From Nostoc sp. NMS9 (GTDB lineage Bacteria > Cyanobacteriota > Cyanobacteriia > Cyanobacteriales > Nostocaceae): 64,000 bases of DNA. The stretch covers positions 62,001 through 126,000 of the forward strand of contig NZ_JABXKL010000080.1 of the NCBI RefSeq assembly GCF_017114995.1, read 5' to 3'. The position numbers were made by a program, and so were the translations under genes. The notes beneath the pieces were generated by a model. The model saw nothing but the letters and a program-made list of their open reading frames with translations, did no database searches and had not been told where the DNA came from. Position 1 is the stretch's first letter. Each line of letters begins with the position of its first letter. This document shows positions 18,420 through 27,686 of the stretch, piece by piece.

Positions 18420-18439
18420 GCGCACAGCTAACTGTGCGC
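18420..18439. repeat. Perfect hairpin GCGCACAG-CTAA-CTGTGCGC
   Basis: An 8-bp stem with a four-base loop lies 60 bp past the rpmB stop. There is no T-run on either side, so it is a dispersed palindrome more than a proven terminator. Confidence 0.55.
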
Positions 18440-18499
18440 CCCTATGAATCACCTATATTCCACCCTACAAAAGATATCGGGTTATGAAATCCAGATTAT

Positions 18500-18736
18500 T
18501 TAGTAATGATTTAGGTTAATGCCAGCTTCTTTTGCCATTGCTTCTAACCCATTAATTTGTAGGGTTTTAATTGCTTTGGTAGACAACTTTAATCTCACCC
18601 AGCGATTTCCAGCTTCCCACCAAACCCGCTTGTTTTGCAGATTAGCGTGCTGAAGGCGTTTAGTACGGCGGTGGGAGTGGGAAACAGCAAAAGCGTTATT
18701 TGCCTTCTTACCAGTTAGTTCACAGCGACGGGACAT
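18500..18736 (-). CDS. rpmB: 50S ribosomal protein L28
   Basis: A 78-residue large-subunit protein. MSRRCELTGKKANNAFAVSH at the start, then RTKRLQHANLQNKRVWW, are diagnostic of bacterial/plastid L28. Length is normal for cyanobacteria. It sits upstream of nothing co-oriented and follows htpG on the minus strand with a 165-bp repeat-rich gap. Confidence 0.97.
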   Translation of the reverse strand: MSRRCELTGKKANNAFAVSHSHRRTKRLQHANLQNKRVWWEAGNRWVRLKLSTKAIKTLQINGLEAMAKEAGINLNHY

Positions 18737-18901
18737 AGCAAGTATCTCCAGATTGTTATTTTAATACAGCCTTTCCATTTTAGGTCTTAGGCAGCAGAAG
18801 TAGGGAATGGGGAGTTGAGGGAGATGGGGGAGATGAGGGAGCATGGGAAGAATAACTATTAAACAATTCCCCATGCCCAATGCCCAATGCCCCACTCAGC
18901 A

Positions 18902-20890
18902 CTATTTACTTGCTTGTTCCGTCAGCTTGGTGAGTACCTCATTCGATCGCTCGACGAAGGATTTCATTCCCTCAGCGTCAAATCCTTTCTGAGACATCAG
19001 CGCTAAATCGTAAACGTGTTGGCAAATCAAGTTGACTAATTGATCTGTAGGCGATTGACCATCACCTTGAATAATACTACCTTGGTTCAGATTTGCCAGA
19101 TTTTGAATCAGCGGGTGAGCAGTATTCACCAGCAAAATGTGGTCTTCGGGGAACTCTGCTGACTGCTGCTGCATCATGGCGTTCATTTCGCGCAGGCGGC
19201 GGAGAATCTCTGGTAAAAGCACGATCGCAGGTGGCGTTCCTTGAGGATCGTCTGATTTCAAAGCTTCGGTACGGATGTTGAGTTTGGGTTTGTTGAGAGA
19301 TTTCTCAAATAACTCTTTAATCGTCTCACTCCGAGTTTTGTTCGTCTTAGGATCAACAATTTCCGTAGCTTTGTCTTGTTCTAGCAGGGTATTATCTAAA
19401 TCTGAGTCTACTCGCGTAAACTTGACATCCTGATATTCCCGTTCTAGGAAGTTGATAAAGTGGGTGTCAATGAAGGAGTCCATAAACAGGACTTCCAAAC
19501 CTTGATTTTTGTGCAGTTCTATGTATGTAGCTTGGGTTGCTCCATCGGTGCTGTAGAAAACCCGGTTTTCGTGGCGTTCTTTGTTACGTTCTAGATACTC
19601 TTTCAGCGTAGTATAGGGAGCGCTGGGTGCTGAGTTCTCAGAACTGGGTGAAGGAGTGACATCTTGCCAAGCATCCCCGTCTGAAGACTGGACTTCAACC
19701 ACTGGCGTTTCAGCAGCAACTTTTTCTGTCAACTTGGCGGTGGTGCGGAAGACGATGATATCTTCGATTTGTTTTTTGAATTTTTCGTCGTTGAGAACGC
19801 CGAATTTTACAAAAGTACCAAGGTCTTTCCACGCGCTAATGTATTGTTCACGATTATCGCGGAAAAGTTCTTTGAGGCGATCGCCTACTTTTTTGGCAAT
19901 GTAGTCACCAATTCTCCGCACGGTGCGATCGCCTTGCAAGGCACTGCGCGATACATTTAGGGGAATATCGGTGCTATCAATTACACCCCGCATCGGCATC
20001 AGAAATTGCGGGATAATTTCTTCGCAGTTGTCGCTGACAAAAACTTGATTGCAAAATAGCTTGATCTGTCCTTTCGTAACATCTACATCCGGTTTCATTT
20101 TCGGGAAATACAGAATCCCATTGATGATAAAGGGATAGTCAGTATTTAGATGTACCCATAACAAAGGTTCTTCCTGAAAAGGATACAGATAGCGGTAAAA
20201 CTCTAAATAATCTTCTTGAGTAAGATTACTCGGAGACTCTCGCCACGGTGCTTTTTGCTTATTTACTACTTCGCCATCTAGTTTAATCGGGACTGGCAAA
20301 AAGTCACAGTATGTCTTGACAAGATTCTTAATTCGTGCAGATTCGAGAAATTCCTCTTCTTCCCCTTGCAGGCTGAGAGTAATAGTAGTACCGCGAGTTG
20401 TTCGGGAAGATTCTTCGAGAGTGAAAGCTGGAGAACCATCACAAGACCAGTGAACCGCCTGCGCCCCTTCTTGGTAAGATAAGGTATCAATTTCTACCTT
20501 TTGCGCCACCATGAAGGAAGAGTAGAAACCAAGACCGAAGTGGCCGATTATCGGTTGATCTGATTTGCCTTCATACTTATGAATAAATTCTTCAGCACTA
20601 GAGAAGGCAACCTGATTGATATATTTCTTAACTTCATCTGCGGTCATCCCGATACCATTATCGGAGATGGATAGGGTTTTCTTATCTTTGTCAATGGCAA
20701 GTTCAATTTCTGGTTCGCCAATGTCTCCAGCATAATCGCCAGCGCGGGATACCATTTTTAGCTTTTGGATGGCGTCTACAGCGTTGGATACCAGTTCCCG
20801 CAAGAAGATTTGGTGATCTGAATAGAGCGACTTCTTAATGATCGGGAAAATATTCTCAGTATGAATACTGATAGTGCCTTGTTCTAGCAT
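18902..20890 (-). CDS. htpG: Molecular chaperone HtpG (Hsp90)
   Basis: A 662-residue cytosolic Hsp90 chaperone that acts as an ATP-driven dimeric clamp. The N-terminal GHKL ATPase shows ELVSNAVDAIQKLKM, SISDNGIGMTADEV and GHFGLGFYSSFMVA. The middle domain includes a conserved VNVSRSALQGD-like motif (here PLNVSRSALQGDRTVRR). The C-terminal dimerisation region is intact. In cyanobacteria it supports heat and oxidative stress tolerance and phycobilisome linker stability. No CIRCE operator was found in the short upstream region. Confidence 0.97.
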   Translation of the reverse strand: MLEQGTISIHTENIFPIIKKSLYSDHQIFLRELVSNAVDAIQKLKMVSRAGDYAGDIGEPEIELAIDKDKKTLSISDNGIGMTADEVKKYINQVAFSSAEEFIHKYEGKSDQPIIGHFGLGFYSSFMVAQKVEIDTLSYQEGAQAVHWSCDGSPAFTLEESSRTTRGTTITLSLQGEEEEFLESARIKNLVKTYCDFLPVPIKLDGEVVNKQKAPWRESPSNLTQEDYLEFYRYLYPFQEEPLLWVHLNTDYPFIINGILYFPKMKPDVDVTKGQIKLFCNQVFVSDNCEEIIPQFLMPMRGVIDSTDIPLNVSRSALQGDRTVRRIGDYIAKKVGDRLKELFRDNREQYISAWKDLGTFVKFGVLNDEKFKKQIEDIIVFRTTAKLTEKVAAETPVVEVQSSDGDAWQDVTPSPSSENSAPSAPYTTLKEYLERNKERHENRVFYSTDGATQATYIELHKNQGLEVLFMDSFIDTHFINFLEREYQDVKFTRVDSDLDNTLLEQDKATEIVDPKTNKTRSETIKELFEKSLNKPKLNIRTEALKSDDPQGTPPAIVLLPEILRRLREMNAMMQQQSAEFPEDHILLVNTAHPLIQNLANLNQGSIIQGDGQSPTDQLVNLICQHVYDLALMSQKGFDAEGMKSFVERSNEVLTKLTEQASK

Positions 20891-21112
20891 AATTGGTAGT
20901 TTTCGATGTTAGTATCTGAAACGATGATAGTAGGTAATACAACCTAGCCATCTGTTTTCCAGGATAAACCCGGAGAACACAGAAGGGCATGATACCAATT
21001 AGGATTTTAAAAGCATAGCTTAGGCGAGCGCTCGTTTTTTGAGCATTGTTTGCCGCCATTTTCTGATTCGGATTCCCCTACTTACGACTCCCCACTCCCC
21101 ACAGATTGCTGT

Positions 21113-21754
21113 TTAAGTATTACTAGAATTCTTTTCCAACACCAAAAAATAATGGTATGGATAAGTGGGATCGATAAATTCTTGCTTAACAGTTAACCCA
21201 GCTTTGGCAACAGAGTTTAAAATCCGCGTTTTCGGATATCCTTTTAAACCCATTTCCCAGCAGTGTTCGTCACAGACTGGCGTTGTACTCCAGAATTTTG
21301 GGACATTGAATAGTAAATGCCTTGGTCTGCCAGAGAAAGAGGTTTTGACCTGAAAGGAGAGGTATTGAGTGCAATAGGGAATCGAAATCACCAAAAATTT
21401 CTTGGTTGCAATAGCGAGTTTTCTCAATGCTTCTTCTGACTGTTCGTAGGGGAAGTGTTCCAGAACTTGAAACAGGACAATTGCATCAAATTTATCTTTT
21501 GGTAAGGAAAAATTTGTAGTCAAATCCAAAATTATTTCTGGCTTGAGGCTGGGGTCAACATCAGCAGTAGAGACGTTGTATCCATTATTCTTCAAAATGT
21601 CTGTTAACAGAGAATTAAAAATCCCAATTTCCAGAACGTTTTTTACCTGATTACCCAGCGAAAAAATTAGACGCAACTGGTGATGGTAACTGATGAGGCG
21701 ATTTTTTGATAAATATTCTGAATTTCTAATATCTAACGAGCTGATGAGTTGCAT
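21113..21754 (-). CDS. Class I SAM-dependent methyltransferase
   Basis: A 213-residue protein with a Rossmann methyltransferase core. Motif I reads VLEIGIFNSLLTDIL (about 40-54), an acidic TADVDPS follows (about 63) and the LFQVLEHFP block (about 92-100) is typical of UbiE/small-molecule types. It lacks any recognisable substrate domain. It stands alone between htpG and metH, so the substrate cannot be inferred. Confidence 0.75.
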   Translation of the reverse strand: MQLISSLDIRNSEYLSKNRLISYHHQLRLIFSLGNQVKNVLEIGIFNSLLTDILKNNGYNVSTADVDPSLKPEIILDLTTNFSLPKDKFDAIVLFQVLEHFPYEQSEEALRKLAIATKKFLVISIPYCTQYLSFQVKTSFSGRPRHLLFNVPKFWSTTPVCDEHCWEMGLKGYPKTRILNSVAKAGLTVKQEFIDPTYPYHYFLVLEKNSSNT

Positions 21755-21868
21755 AAATAAGCCTACCTAAGCTGAGAGATTAATAAATTTGGTGGGTATA
21801 CAACTACAGGATTCCCGGAACAATCATCAAAGTAACAGTACCTTGTTTCGTTTGTATACAATACATCT

Positions 21869-22069
21869 CCTAGAAGGCTACGGTGTACACACATCTTGGT
21901 AATGAAGCCCAAACCCTGGATTTACCCGCCTTAATCCCCCCTTGTAAAGGGGGGAAATATCCGGTTCTCCCCTTTGCTAAAGGGGGAAACATCCGGTTCT
22001 CCCCCTTAGCAAGGGGGAGTTAGAGGGGGTGAGAAGGACTTGTTTGTATACACACCGTAGCCTAGAAGG
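21869..22069. mobile_element. MITE (CTACGGTGT family), copy A, with 9-bp target duplication
   Basis: Inverted ends CTACGGTGTACACAC (21878-21892) and GTATACACACCGTAG (22046-22060) bound 183 bp. The flanks are identical 9-bp direct repeats CCTAGAAGG (21869-21877 and 22061-22069), the mark of a transposition event. The interior consists of three AAGGGGG-type hairpin units. Copy B is at 33308-33472. No transposase is encoded. Confidence 0.75.
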
Positions 22070-22144
22070 AGAGAGGCTTTGAAGGGGGATCTTCGAGGGC
22101 AAAATATCACTAACACCAAGCGTATTGGGTTAACGAGTAGGATT

Positions 22145-25100
22145 CTACGCGCTAAAGTATTTGGCTAACGGGTGATAGGTAATAATCGCAGTGGTAGACT
22201 GTTCTGGATAAAGTTGTTCGCTTTCATCCATATACAAGTTAATCCTGTCAGTCTGCAATAACTCCAGTTGCTTGTACTGGTCTTGAATATTTGGACAAGC
22301 TGGATACCCAAAACTATACCGCGAGCCACGATAGCGTTGTGCTAATATATCCCGAATATTGTCAGGTTCTTCAGCAGCAAAACCTAACTCCCGGCGAATT
22401 CTGGCATGTGTCCATTCAGCTACAGCTTCCGCCACCTGCACCGCCATGCCGTGGAAATACAGATAATCGGTGTATTGATTGGCAGCAAACAGCTTTTGAG
22501 CGAACTCTGTGGCAATTTCCCCTACAGTCACCGCTTGCATTGGGAAGACATCAATAATTCCCGACTCCTTCGGTGCAAAGAAATCTGCTATGCATAGCCG
22601 CCTTAACGACTTTTGTCTGGGAAACTCGAAAGTTGCAACCTGTTGTGATTGGTTCTCTGAGTCATATATATGTAGAGAATTCCCCTCAGATTGACAAGGG
22701 AAATACCCATAAATCACCTGGGGATGTAACAGATTCTCTTCAATAATTCGCTGTTTCCAACTTTCTAAAACTGGGTAGACTTTCTCAGCTAAGAAATCCT
22801 GATATTCTTCCTTAGATTGTTCCTTTGGTTTGCGGAATTGCCACTGTCCAGCAATTAAAGCTTGTAAATCCAAATGCCAGAATATTTCCTCAATGGGAAT
22901 ATCACTAGGCTGCAATAACTTCGTTCCCCAAAAAGGCGGTGTGGGACGTTCAATATCTACAGCCACAGCTTCGGAACGTCTCGTATCTACTACTTTTGGT
23001 TCAGCAGATGTTTCTTCAGCAGTTGTAGCTTTTGGTTCTTTGTTACCATTTGTCGAAACTTCAGCCGTTTCGACTTCGTTCAAAAATCCCTGCAAATCTT
23101 CCCAGTTATTAGTTGCCTTTGCTGGCATTAATTTATCCATGAAGTGCAAGTCAGAAAAGGCATCTTTGCCATAAACAACTTTACCTTTGTAGGTATTTTG
23201 GCAATCTTCATACACAAACTTGGGAGTCAGCGCCGCACCACCTAAAATTACAGGGACACTAATTCCTTTTTCGTTGAATACCTCCAAGTTCTCTTTCATG
23301 AAGGCGGTGGATTTTACCAGCAAACCACTCATGGCTATACAATCAGCTTTATTCTGTTCGTAAGCATTGATGATGTTTTCGACTGGCTGCTTAATTCCCA
23401 GGTTAATCACCTTGTAGCCGTTGTTAGACAAGATGATATCCACCAAGTTTTTACCAATGTCGTGGACATCGCCTTTAACTGTGGCAATGATAAAGGTTCC
23501 CTTAGCATTGTTGCCTGATTCTGATTTTTCCATGAACGGTTCTAGAAACGCTACCGCCGCTTTCATGGTTTCCGCAGATTGCAGAACGAAGGGTAGCTGC
23601 ATTTGTCCAGAACCGAATAATTCCCCGACAACTTTCATCCCATCTAGCAAGAAGGTGTTGATAATTTCTAAGGGGGGATGTTCTTCTAAGGCTTTTTTCA
23701 AATGTTCTTCTAAACCTATGCGTTCGCCGTCGATGATATGGCGTTTGAGACGTTCTGGGATGGGGAGACTTTCATCTAAGGAGCGATCGCGTTTTGTTGT
23801 CACTCCAGCAAAGGCTGTGGTAAGCTCTCCCAAGGGATCATAAACGCAAACATTACCATCAAATTTCCGTTCATCATAAATCAACTGACGACAGATTTCT
23901 TGATGGCGTTCGTCAATCTTTGAGAGCGGTAAAATCTTGTTAGCGCTGACAATGGCTGCATCCATTCCCGCCGTCGTCGCTTCGTGCAAAAAGACTGAGT
24001 TTAGAACCATCCGCGAGGCTGGATTCAAACCAAAGGAAATATTGGAAACACCCAAAATCACATGACATCCAGGTAATCCTTCACGAATCCGCCGGATGGA
24101 TTCAATGGTGGCTTTACCGTTTTCTCGGTCTTCTTCAATCCCGGTAGAAATTGGTAACGCTAGGGTATCAAAGAATATTTCTGTGGGTGGTATGCCAAAT
24201 TCTACAGCTTGACGGTATGCACGCTCTGCGATCGCAAACTTTTTGTCTGCTGTCCGTGCCATTCCATCTTCATCGATAGTACCAATGACTATACCAGCAC
24301 CGTACTTCTTCGCCAACTCCAGCACTTTCAAAAAGCGCGGTTCCCCATCTTCGTAGTTGGTGGAATTCAGCAAACACTTACCACCGGCAACCTTTAAACC
24401 CGCCTCCATCTTTTCCCATTCTGTGGAATCGAGCATTAAAGGCAGTGTGACATTATTAACAATGCGCGAAACTAATTCGTGCATATCCCGTACACCGTCA
24501 CGTCCCACATAATCGACGTTGACATCAAGGATATGTGCGCCTTCTTTTACTTGCGCCCTCGCCATTGAAACGAGTCCATCCCAATCTTCGGCATTTAGCA
24601 AATCGCGGCACTTCTTGGAACCACTGGCGTTAAGACGTTCGCCAACAATCAAGAAGGAATTATCTTGGTCGTAAGGCTGAGTGGTGTAAATTGATGCTGC
24701 CGCTGGTTCTAAGCTAGGTTGTCTAATTTTTGGCTTCAGGTCTTTAGCAAGTTCTGCCAATTGTTGAATGTGTTCTGGACGCGTCCCACAGCAACCCCCG
24801 ATCACTTGGACACCCAAATCTTCAACAAAATGCATCAATGACATCCGTAATTCCAACGGTGTCAAGCGGTAGTGCGCTTGACCGCCGACGTTTTCAGGTA
24901 AACCCGCGTTGGGAATACAGGAAACGATGAAAGGTGAATGTTCTGCCAGATACTTGATATGTGGTTTCATCAAGTCTGGGCCTGTGGCGCAGTTTAGACC
25001 GAGAATATCTATTGGGTAATGTTCCAGAATTGTCAGCACAGCGCTGATTTCTGAACCAACCAACATTGTGCCCATGCTTTCCATTGTCACAGACACCATC

Positions 25101-25672
25101 AACGGCCGGCGATCGCCTTTTTTGGCAAACACTTCTTCAATACCATTCAGCGCCGCCTTAATTTGCAGCACATCTTGGCAAGTCTCCACCAGAAATAAAT
25201 CCACACCACCATCCCACAGCGCCTCTGCTTGTTGAGCAAAAGTAGCTTTCATGGTGTCAAAGTCAATATGTCCCAAGGTAGGGAGTTTCGTTGTCGGGCC
25301 GATGGAACCTGCCACAAACCGGGGTTTTTCTGGCGTGGAAAATTCCGCAGCCACACGCTTGGCCAATTCGGCGGCTGTCTTGCTGAGGTAGTAGGCTTGG
25401 TCTGCCAAGTCATATTCTGCCAGCACCAGGGACGTACTACCAAAGGTATCGGTTTCAATCACATCAGCACCAGCAGCGAGAAAGTCGCGGTGAACCTTAG
25501 CGACAGCTTCGGGGTTCGTGTGGACTAAGTATTCGTTACAACCTTCATACTGTGGGCCACCGAAGTCTTCAGCAGTCAGGTTTTGGGTTTGGAGGTTGGT
25601 TCCCATCGCCCCGTCGAAAACGAGGACTGGGCTATCTGGACTACGCAGGCGTTCAAGGAAAGGATGAGTCAT
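22145..25672 (-). CDS. metH: Cobalamin-dependent methionine synthase
   Basis: A 1175-residue multidomain enzyme that transfers a methyl group from methyltetrahydrofolate via cobalamin to homocysteine. Domains in order are homocysteine binding (about 1-320, zinc Cys in LGLNCATGPD and IGGCCGTRPEH), pterin binding (about 335-610, LIVGERLNASGSKK), B12 cap and B12-binding (about 640-880, DVHDIGKNLV carrying the cobalt-ligating His near 737) and the C-terminal AdoMet activation domain (about 960-1175). A 60-residue Thr/Glu/Lys-rich linker precedes the last domain. No cobalamin riboswitch was recognised upstream. Confidence 0.98.
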   Translation of the reverse strand: MTHPFLERLRSPDSPVLVFDGAMGTNLQTQNLTAEDFGGPQYEGCNEYLVHTNPEAVAKVHRDFLAAGADVIETDTFGSTSLVLAEYDLADQAYYLSKTAAELAKRVAAEFSTPEKPRFVAGSIGPTTKLPTLGHIDFDTMKATFAQQAEALWDGGVDLFLVETCQDVLQIKAALNGIEEVFAKKGDRRPLMVSVTMESMGTMLVGSEISAVLTILEHYPIDILGLNCATGPDLMKPHIKYLAEHSPFIVSCIPNAGLPENVGGQAHYRLTPLELRMSLMHFVEDLGVQVIGGCCGTRPEHIQQLAELAKDLKPKIRQPSLEPAAASIYTTQPYDQDNSFLIVGERLNASGSKKCRDLLNAEDWDGLVSMARAQVKEGAHILDVNVDYVGRDGVRDMHELVSRIVNNVTLPLMLDSTEWEKMEAGLKVAGGKCLLNSTNYEDGEPRFLKVLELAKKYGAGIVIGTIDEDGMARTADKKFAIAERAYRQAVEFGIPPTEIFFDTLALPISTGIEEDRENGKATIESIRRIREGLPGCHVILGVSNISFGLNPASRMVLNSVFLHEATTAGMDAAIVSANKILPLSKIDERHQEICRQLIYDERKFDGNVCVYDPLGELTTAFAGVTTKRDRSLDESLPIPERLKRHIIDGERIGLEEHLKKALEEHPPLEIINTFLLDGMKVVGELFGSGQMQLPFVLQSAETMKAAVAFLEPFMEKSESGNNAKGTFIIATVKGDVHDIGKNLVDIILSNNGYKVINLGIKQPVENIINAYEQNKADCIAMSGLLVKSTAFMKENLEVFNEKGISVPVILGGAALTPKFVYEDCQNTYKGKVVYGKDAFSDLHFMDKLMPAKATNNWEDLQGFLNEVETAEVSTNGNKEPKATTAEETSAEPKVVDTRRSEAVAVDIERPTPPFWGTKLLQPSDIPIEEIFWHLDLQALIAGQWQFRKPKEQSKEEYQDFLAEKVYPVLESWKQRIIEENLLHPQVIYGYFPCQSEGNSLHIYDSENQSQQVATFEFPRQKSLRRLCIADFFAPKESGIIDVFPMQAVTVGEIATEFAQKLFAANQYTDYLYFHGMAVQVAEAVAEWTHARIRRELGFAAEEPDNIRDILAQRYRGSRYSFGYPACPNIQDQYKQLELLQTDRINLYMDESEQLYPEQSTTAIITYHPLAKYFSA

Positions 25673-25856
25673 ATTTTCCTAGAATAAATGAGGAAATCAA
25701 GTGAGTCTTGTGATACTCCACTTACTTTATTATTTTCTCAAATTGTGATATTTTGGGCACCTTTTAATAAAGTCAGTTTTGCTGAAACTCACCATTCGCT
25801 TATTTTGACCTGATTTATCAAGGTTGGCGACGACAGAATTATGCAAAAGCGCCCTC

Positions 25857-26004
25857 ATATCATGTCTGCTTGATTGCTTATTAAACCCGAAGAACCCCAC
25901 CCCGCCAAAGCTACGCTTTGTCTCCCCTCCCCGCAAGCGGGGAGGGGTTGGGGGTGGGGTGTAATGACTGTGGTTAGCATAACTAAATTATGCGGGTATG
26001 ATAT
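25857..26004. repeat. MITE-like element with a strong GC hairpin
   Basis: Ends ATATCATGTCTGC and GCGGGTATGATAT (25857-26004) are imperfect inverted repeats of the ATATCATG family. Inside, CCCCTCCCCGC-AA-GCGGGGAGGGG (25924-25947) is a perfect 11-bp hairpin. It lies upstream of metH and of the DUF4126 gene. Confidence 0.55.
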
Positions 26005-26044
26005 CACTCTAGAGTCGCTGGCTCACAAACAAAGCCATAAAAAT

Positions 26045-26073
26045 GTTGGGTTGAGGAACGAAACGCAACCTAC
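26045..26073. repeat. GTTGGGTTGAGGAACG dispersed repeat
   Basis: The motif GTTGGGTTGAGGAACGAAAC followed by GCAAC is nearly identical to a copy at 26993-27018. It is a small hairpin-type dispersed repeat; the gap also contains the element at 25857-26004 and no gene. Confidence 0.6.
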
Positions 26074-26256
26074 ATTGGAGTTATTTTTTAGGCAAAACCT
26101 ACATAGTATTGACATAGGTGGGGTTTCACTGAATTCTACACATAGTCAGATGAAATACTTTCGCCAAGTTTCCTATCTTAGGATCACAACTTAGAGTTGT
26201 CACTCCGTTCAGCTCAAAGATGGAAAAAACACCAGGAGTATAACTTGAGTCCTACT

Positions 26257-26886
26257 ATGGATTTAATTTCTTTGTTCAATCTAAATACATTTATTGAATT
26301 ATTACTGGGGATTAGTTTGAGCGCGGCGGCTGGCTTTCGAGTATTTGTACCACTGCTAGCATTGAGTGGGGCTTCAGTTTTTGGACATTTAGATTTGCCG
26401 ACTAACTTTGATTGGCTGGAAACACCTCAAGCTGTAATTGTATTTGCAGTCGCTTGTTTGCTGGAAATTACCGGTTATTACATTCCTTGGTTGGATCATC
26501 TGCTGGATATTGTTGCCACACCTGCGGCATTTATCGCCGGGACAATCGTAACAGCATCTGTTGCTCCAGAGATGAATCCACTCGTGCAATGGACGTTAGC
26601 TTTAATTGCAGGTGGTGGAACCGCAGGATTAACTAAGGGATTAATGAATACATTGCGGATAAGTTCTACAGGCGTTTCAGGTGGATTAACTAATCCAATT
26701 GTGTCAACCATTGAGTTGGTCATCGCAATTGCACTGTCTGTGCTGGCGCTAGCTTTACCAGTGGTAGCAGGAGTGATTGTGATTGGTTTTCTAATAATAG
26801 CTATTCAAAGAATCTGGAATTTCTTCTTCAATAAACCATCTTCTCAAATTAATGAAACTGTCTCTCCATCAAGAGAATTGGGATAA
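26257..26886 (+). CDS. DUF4126 membrane protein
   Basis: About 209 residues with five or six hydrophobic helices and a very short soluble tail, matching DUF4126. Conserved small-residue segments include GISLSAAAGFRVFVPLLAL and the AGGGTAGLTKG motif (about 125-135). It is an inner-membrane protein of unknown function, possibly a small transporter. I chose ATG 26257 (MDLISLFNLN). A TTG at 26245 with AGGAG eight bases upstream is a serious alternative and would add four residues. Confidence 0.8.
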   Translation: MDLISLFNLNTFIELLLGISLSAAAGFRVFVPLLALSGASVFGHLDLPTNFDWLETPQAVIVFAVACLLEITGYYIPWLDHLLDIVATPAAFIAGTIVTASVAPEMNPLVQWTLALIAGGGTAGLTKGLMNTLRISSTGVSGGLTNPIVSTIELVIAIALSVLALALPVVAGVIVIGFLIIAIQRIWNFFFNKPSSQINETVSPSRELG

Positions 26887-26916
26887 GTACTTATGGATTT
26901 GTTTTATAGGTGCTTA

Positions 26917-27325
26917 GGCGTAGCCCGTCGTAGACATCGCAATTATAAAGCGATCGCTATTAGTGTTAGTGCCAAAGTTCAGGAGAATCGTAGGTTGGGT
27001 TGAGGAACGAAACACAACATCACCGCGCTGTAAGTTCATCAGCAAATACTTCGTCGTAAATGTCATTCTCAGGACTTACCCAATCCTGATAAGCCTGAGA
27101 TTCAACAGTAGGATTAACAGATTTTTCCCCATTCTTGAAAGAAAGAGCTAAATCTAGCAATGCTGATAACTGCTCATCATTCAGTTGTTCAATCAAACTT
27201 AGAAGTTCTTGACGAATACTCATGGAATTACCGACTGCTAACTATATTCAATGTATGTCATAAGACGATCGCCTGTAGCGTTAATGGTGCGTAGGCGTAG
27301 CCCGTTGTAGACATCGCAATTATAA
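26917..27325. repeat. Pair of 32-bp direct repeats bracketing a small gene
   Basis: GGCGTAGCCCGTCGTAGACA... at 26917-26948 recurs at 27294-27325 with one mismatch. They flank the 67-codon gene at 27020-27223. A further hairpin-type repeat lies at 26990-27018. Confidence 0.6.
27020..27223 (-). CDS. Small hypothetical protein, antitoxin-like
   Basis: A 67-residue acidic protein beginning MSIRQELLSLIEQLNDEQL with a helical N-terminus and a charged tail ending DEVFADELTAR. The N-terminal helix pattern resembles small antitoxins or DUF2281-type proteins, as in the intact gene at 27447, but no partner toxin is adjacent. It is bracketed by dispersed 32-bp repeats. Function is unassigned. Confidence 0.5.
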   Translation of the reverse strand: MSIRQELLSLIEQLNDEQLSALLDLALSFKNGEKSVNPTVESQAYQDWVSPENDIYDEVFADELTAR

Positions 27326-27446
27326 GATGGACAATGTGTATCAGGCTGTCTCACTCGCCTGAGAAGAAAATTTAGTCAGCATCCAACATTTTAGACTTGA
27401 AGTAATGGAACATAGTTCAGAGAAGGGATAAAATCTGGAGGTTGCC

Positions 27447-27686
27447 TTGAGCATTGTACAAACTGCCACCGAAAAAATGCGGTCACTCCCACCAGAGAAG
27501 CAACAAGAGGTTTTAGATTTTATTGAGTTTCTACAAAGTAAGTTAGCACAACAAAATATTAACCAAGAACAGCAGGAGCCTATTTCATTTTTGACAGCTG
27601 CTCAACAACTTGCTGGTTGTGTTGACGGTGGCCCCGGTGATTTGGCTACGAACAAACAATATCTTGAAGGTTTAGGAAGTGAATGA
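27447..27686 (+). CDS. DUF2281/VapB-like antitoxin
   Basis: A 79-residue antitoxin-type protein. The KMRSLPPEKQQEVLDFIEFL helix (about 10-29) is the DUF2281 signature. The Gly/Asp-rich C-terminus probably wraps the toxin. The start is TTG 27447, decided by GGAGG at 27437-27441. Its stop overlaps the ATG of the PIN gene by four bases (ATGA), the classic translational coupling of VapBC pairs. Confidence 0.8.
   Translation: MSIVQTATEKMRSLPPEKQQEVLDFIEFLQSKLAQQNINQEQQEPISFLTAAQQLAGCVDGGPGDLATNKQYLEGLGSE

Noticed and set aside
18500..18736. Hairpin at 18420-18439 as the rpmB terminator
   Set aside because: There is no T-run after the stem on the rpmB strand, so it is listed as a palindromic repeat only.
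22145..25936. Cobalamin riboswitch upstream of metH
   Set aside because: The short upstream region shows no B12-box-like sequence or matching fold; it is mainly a MITE-like repeat.
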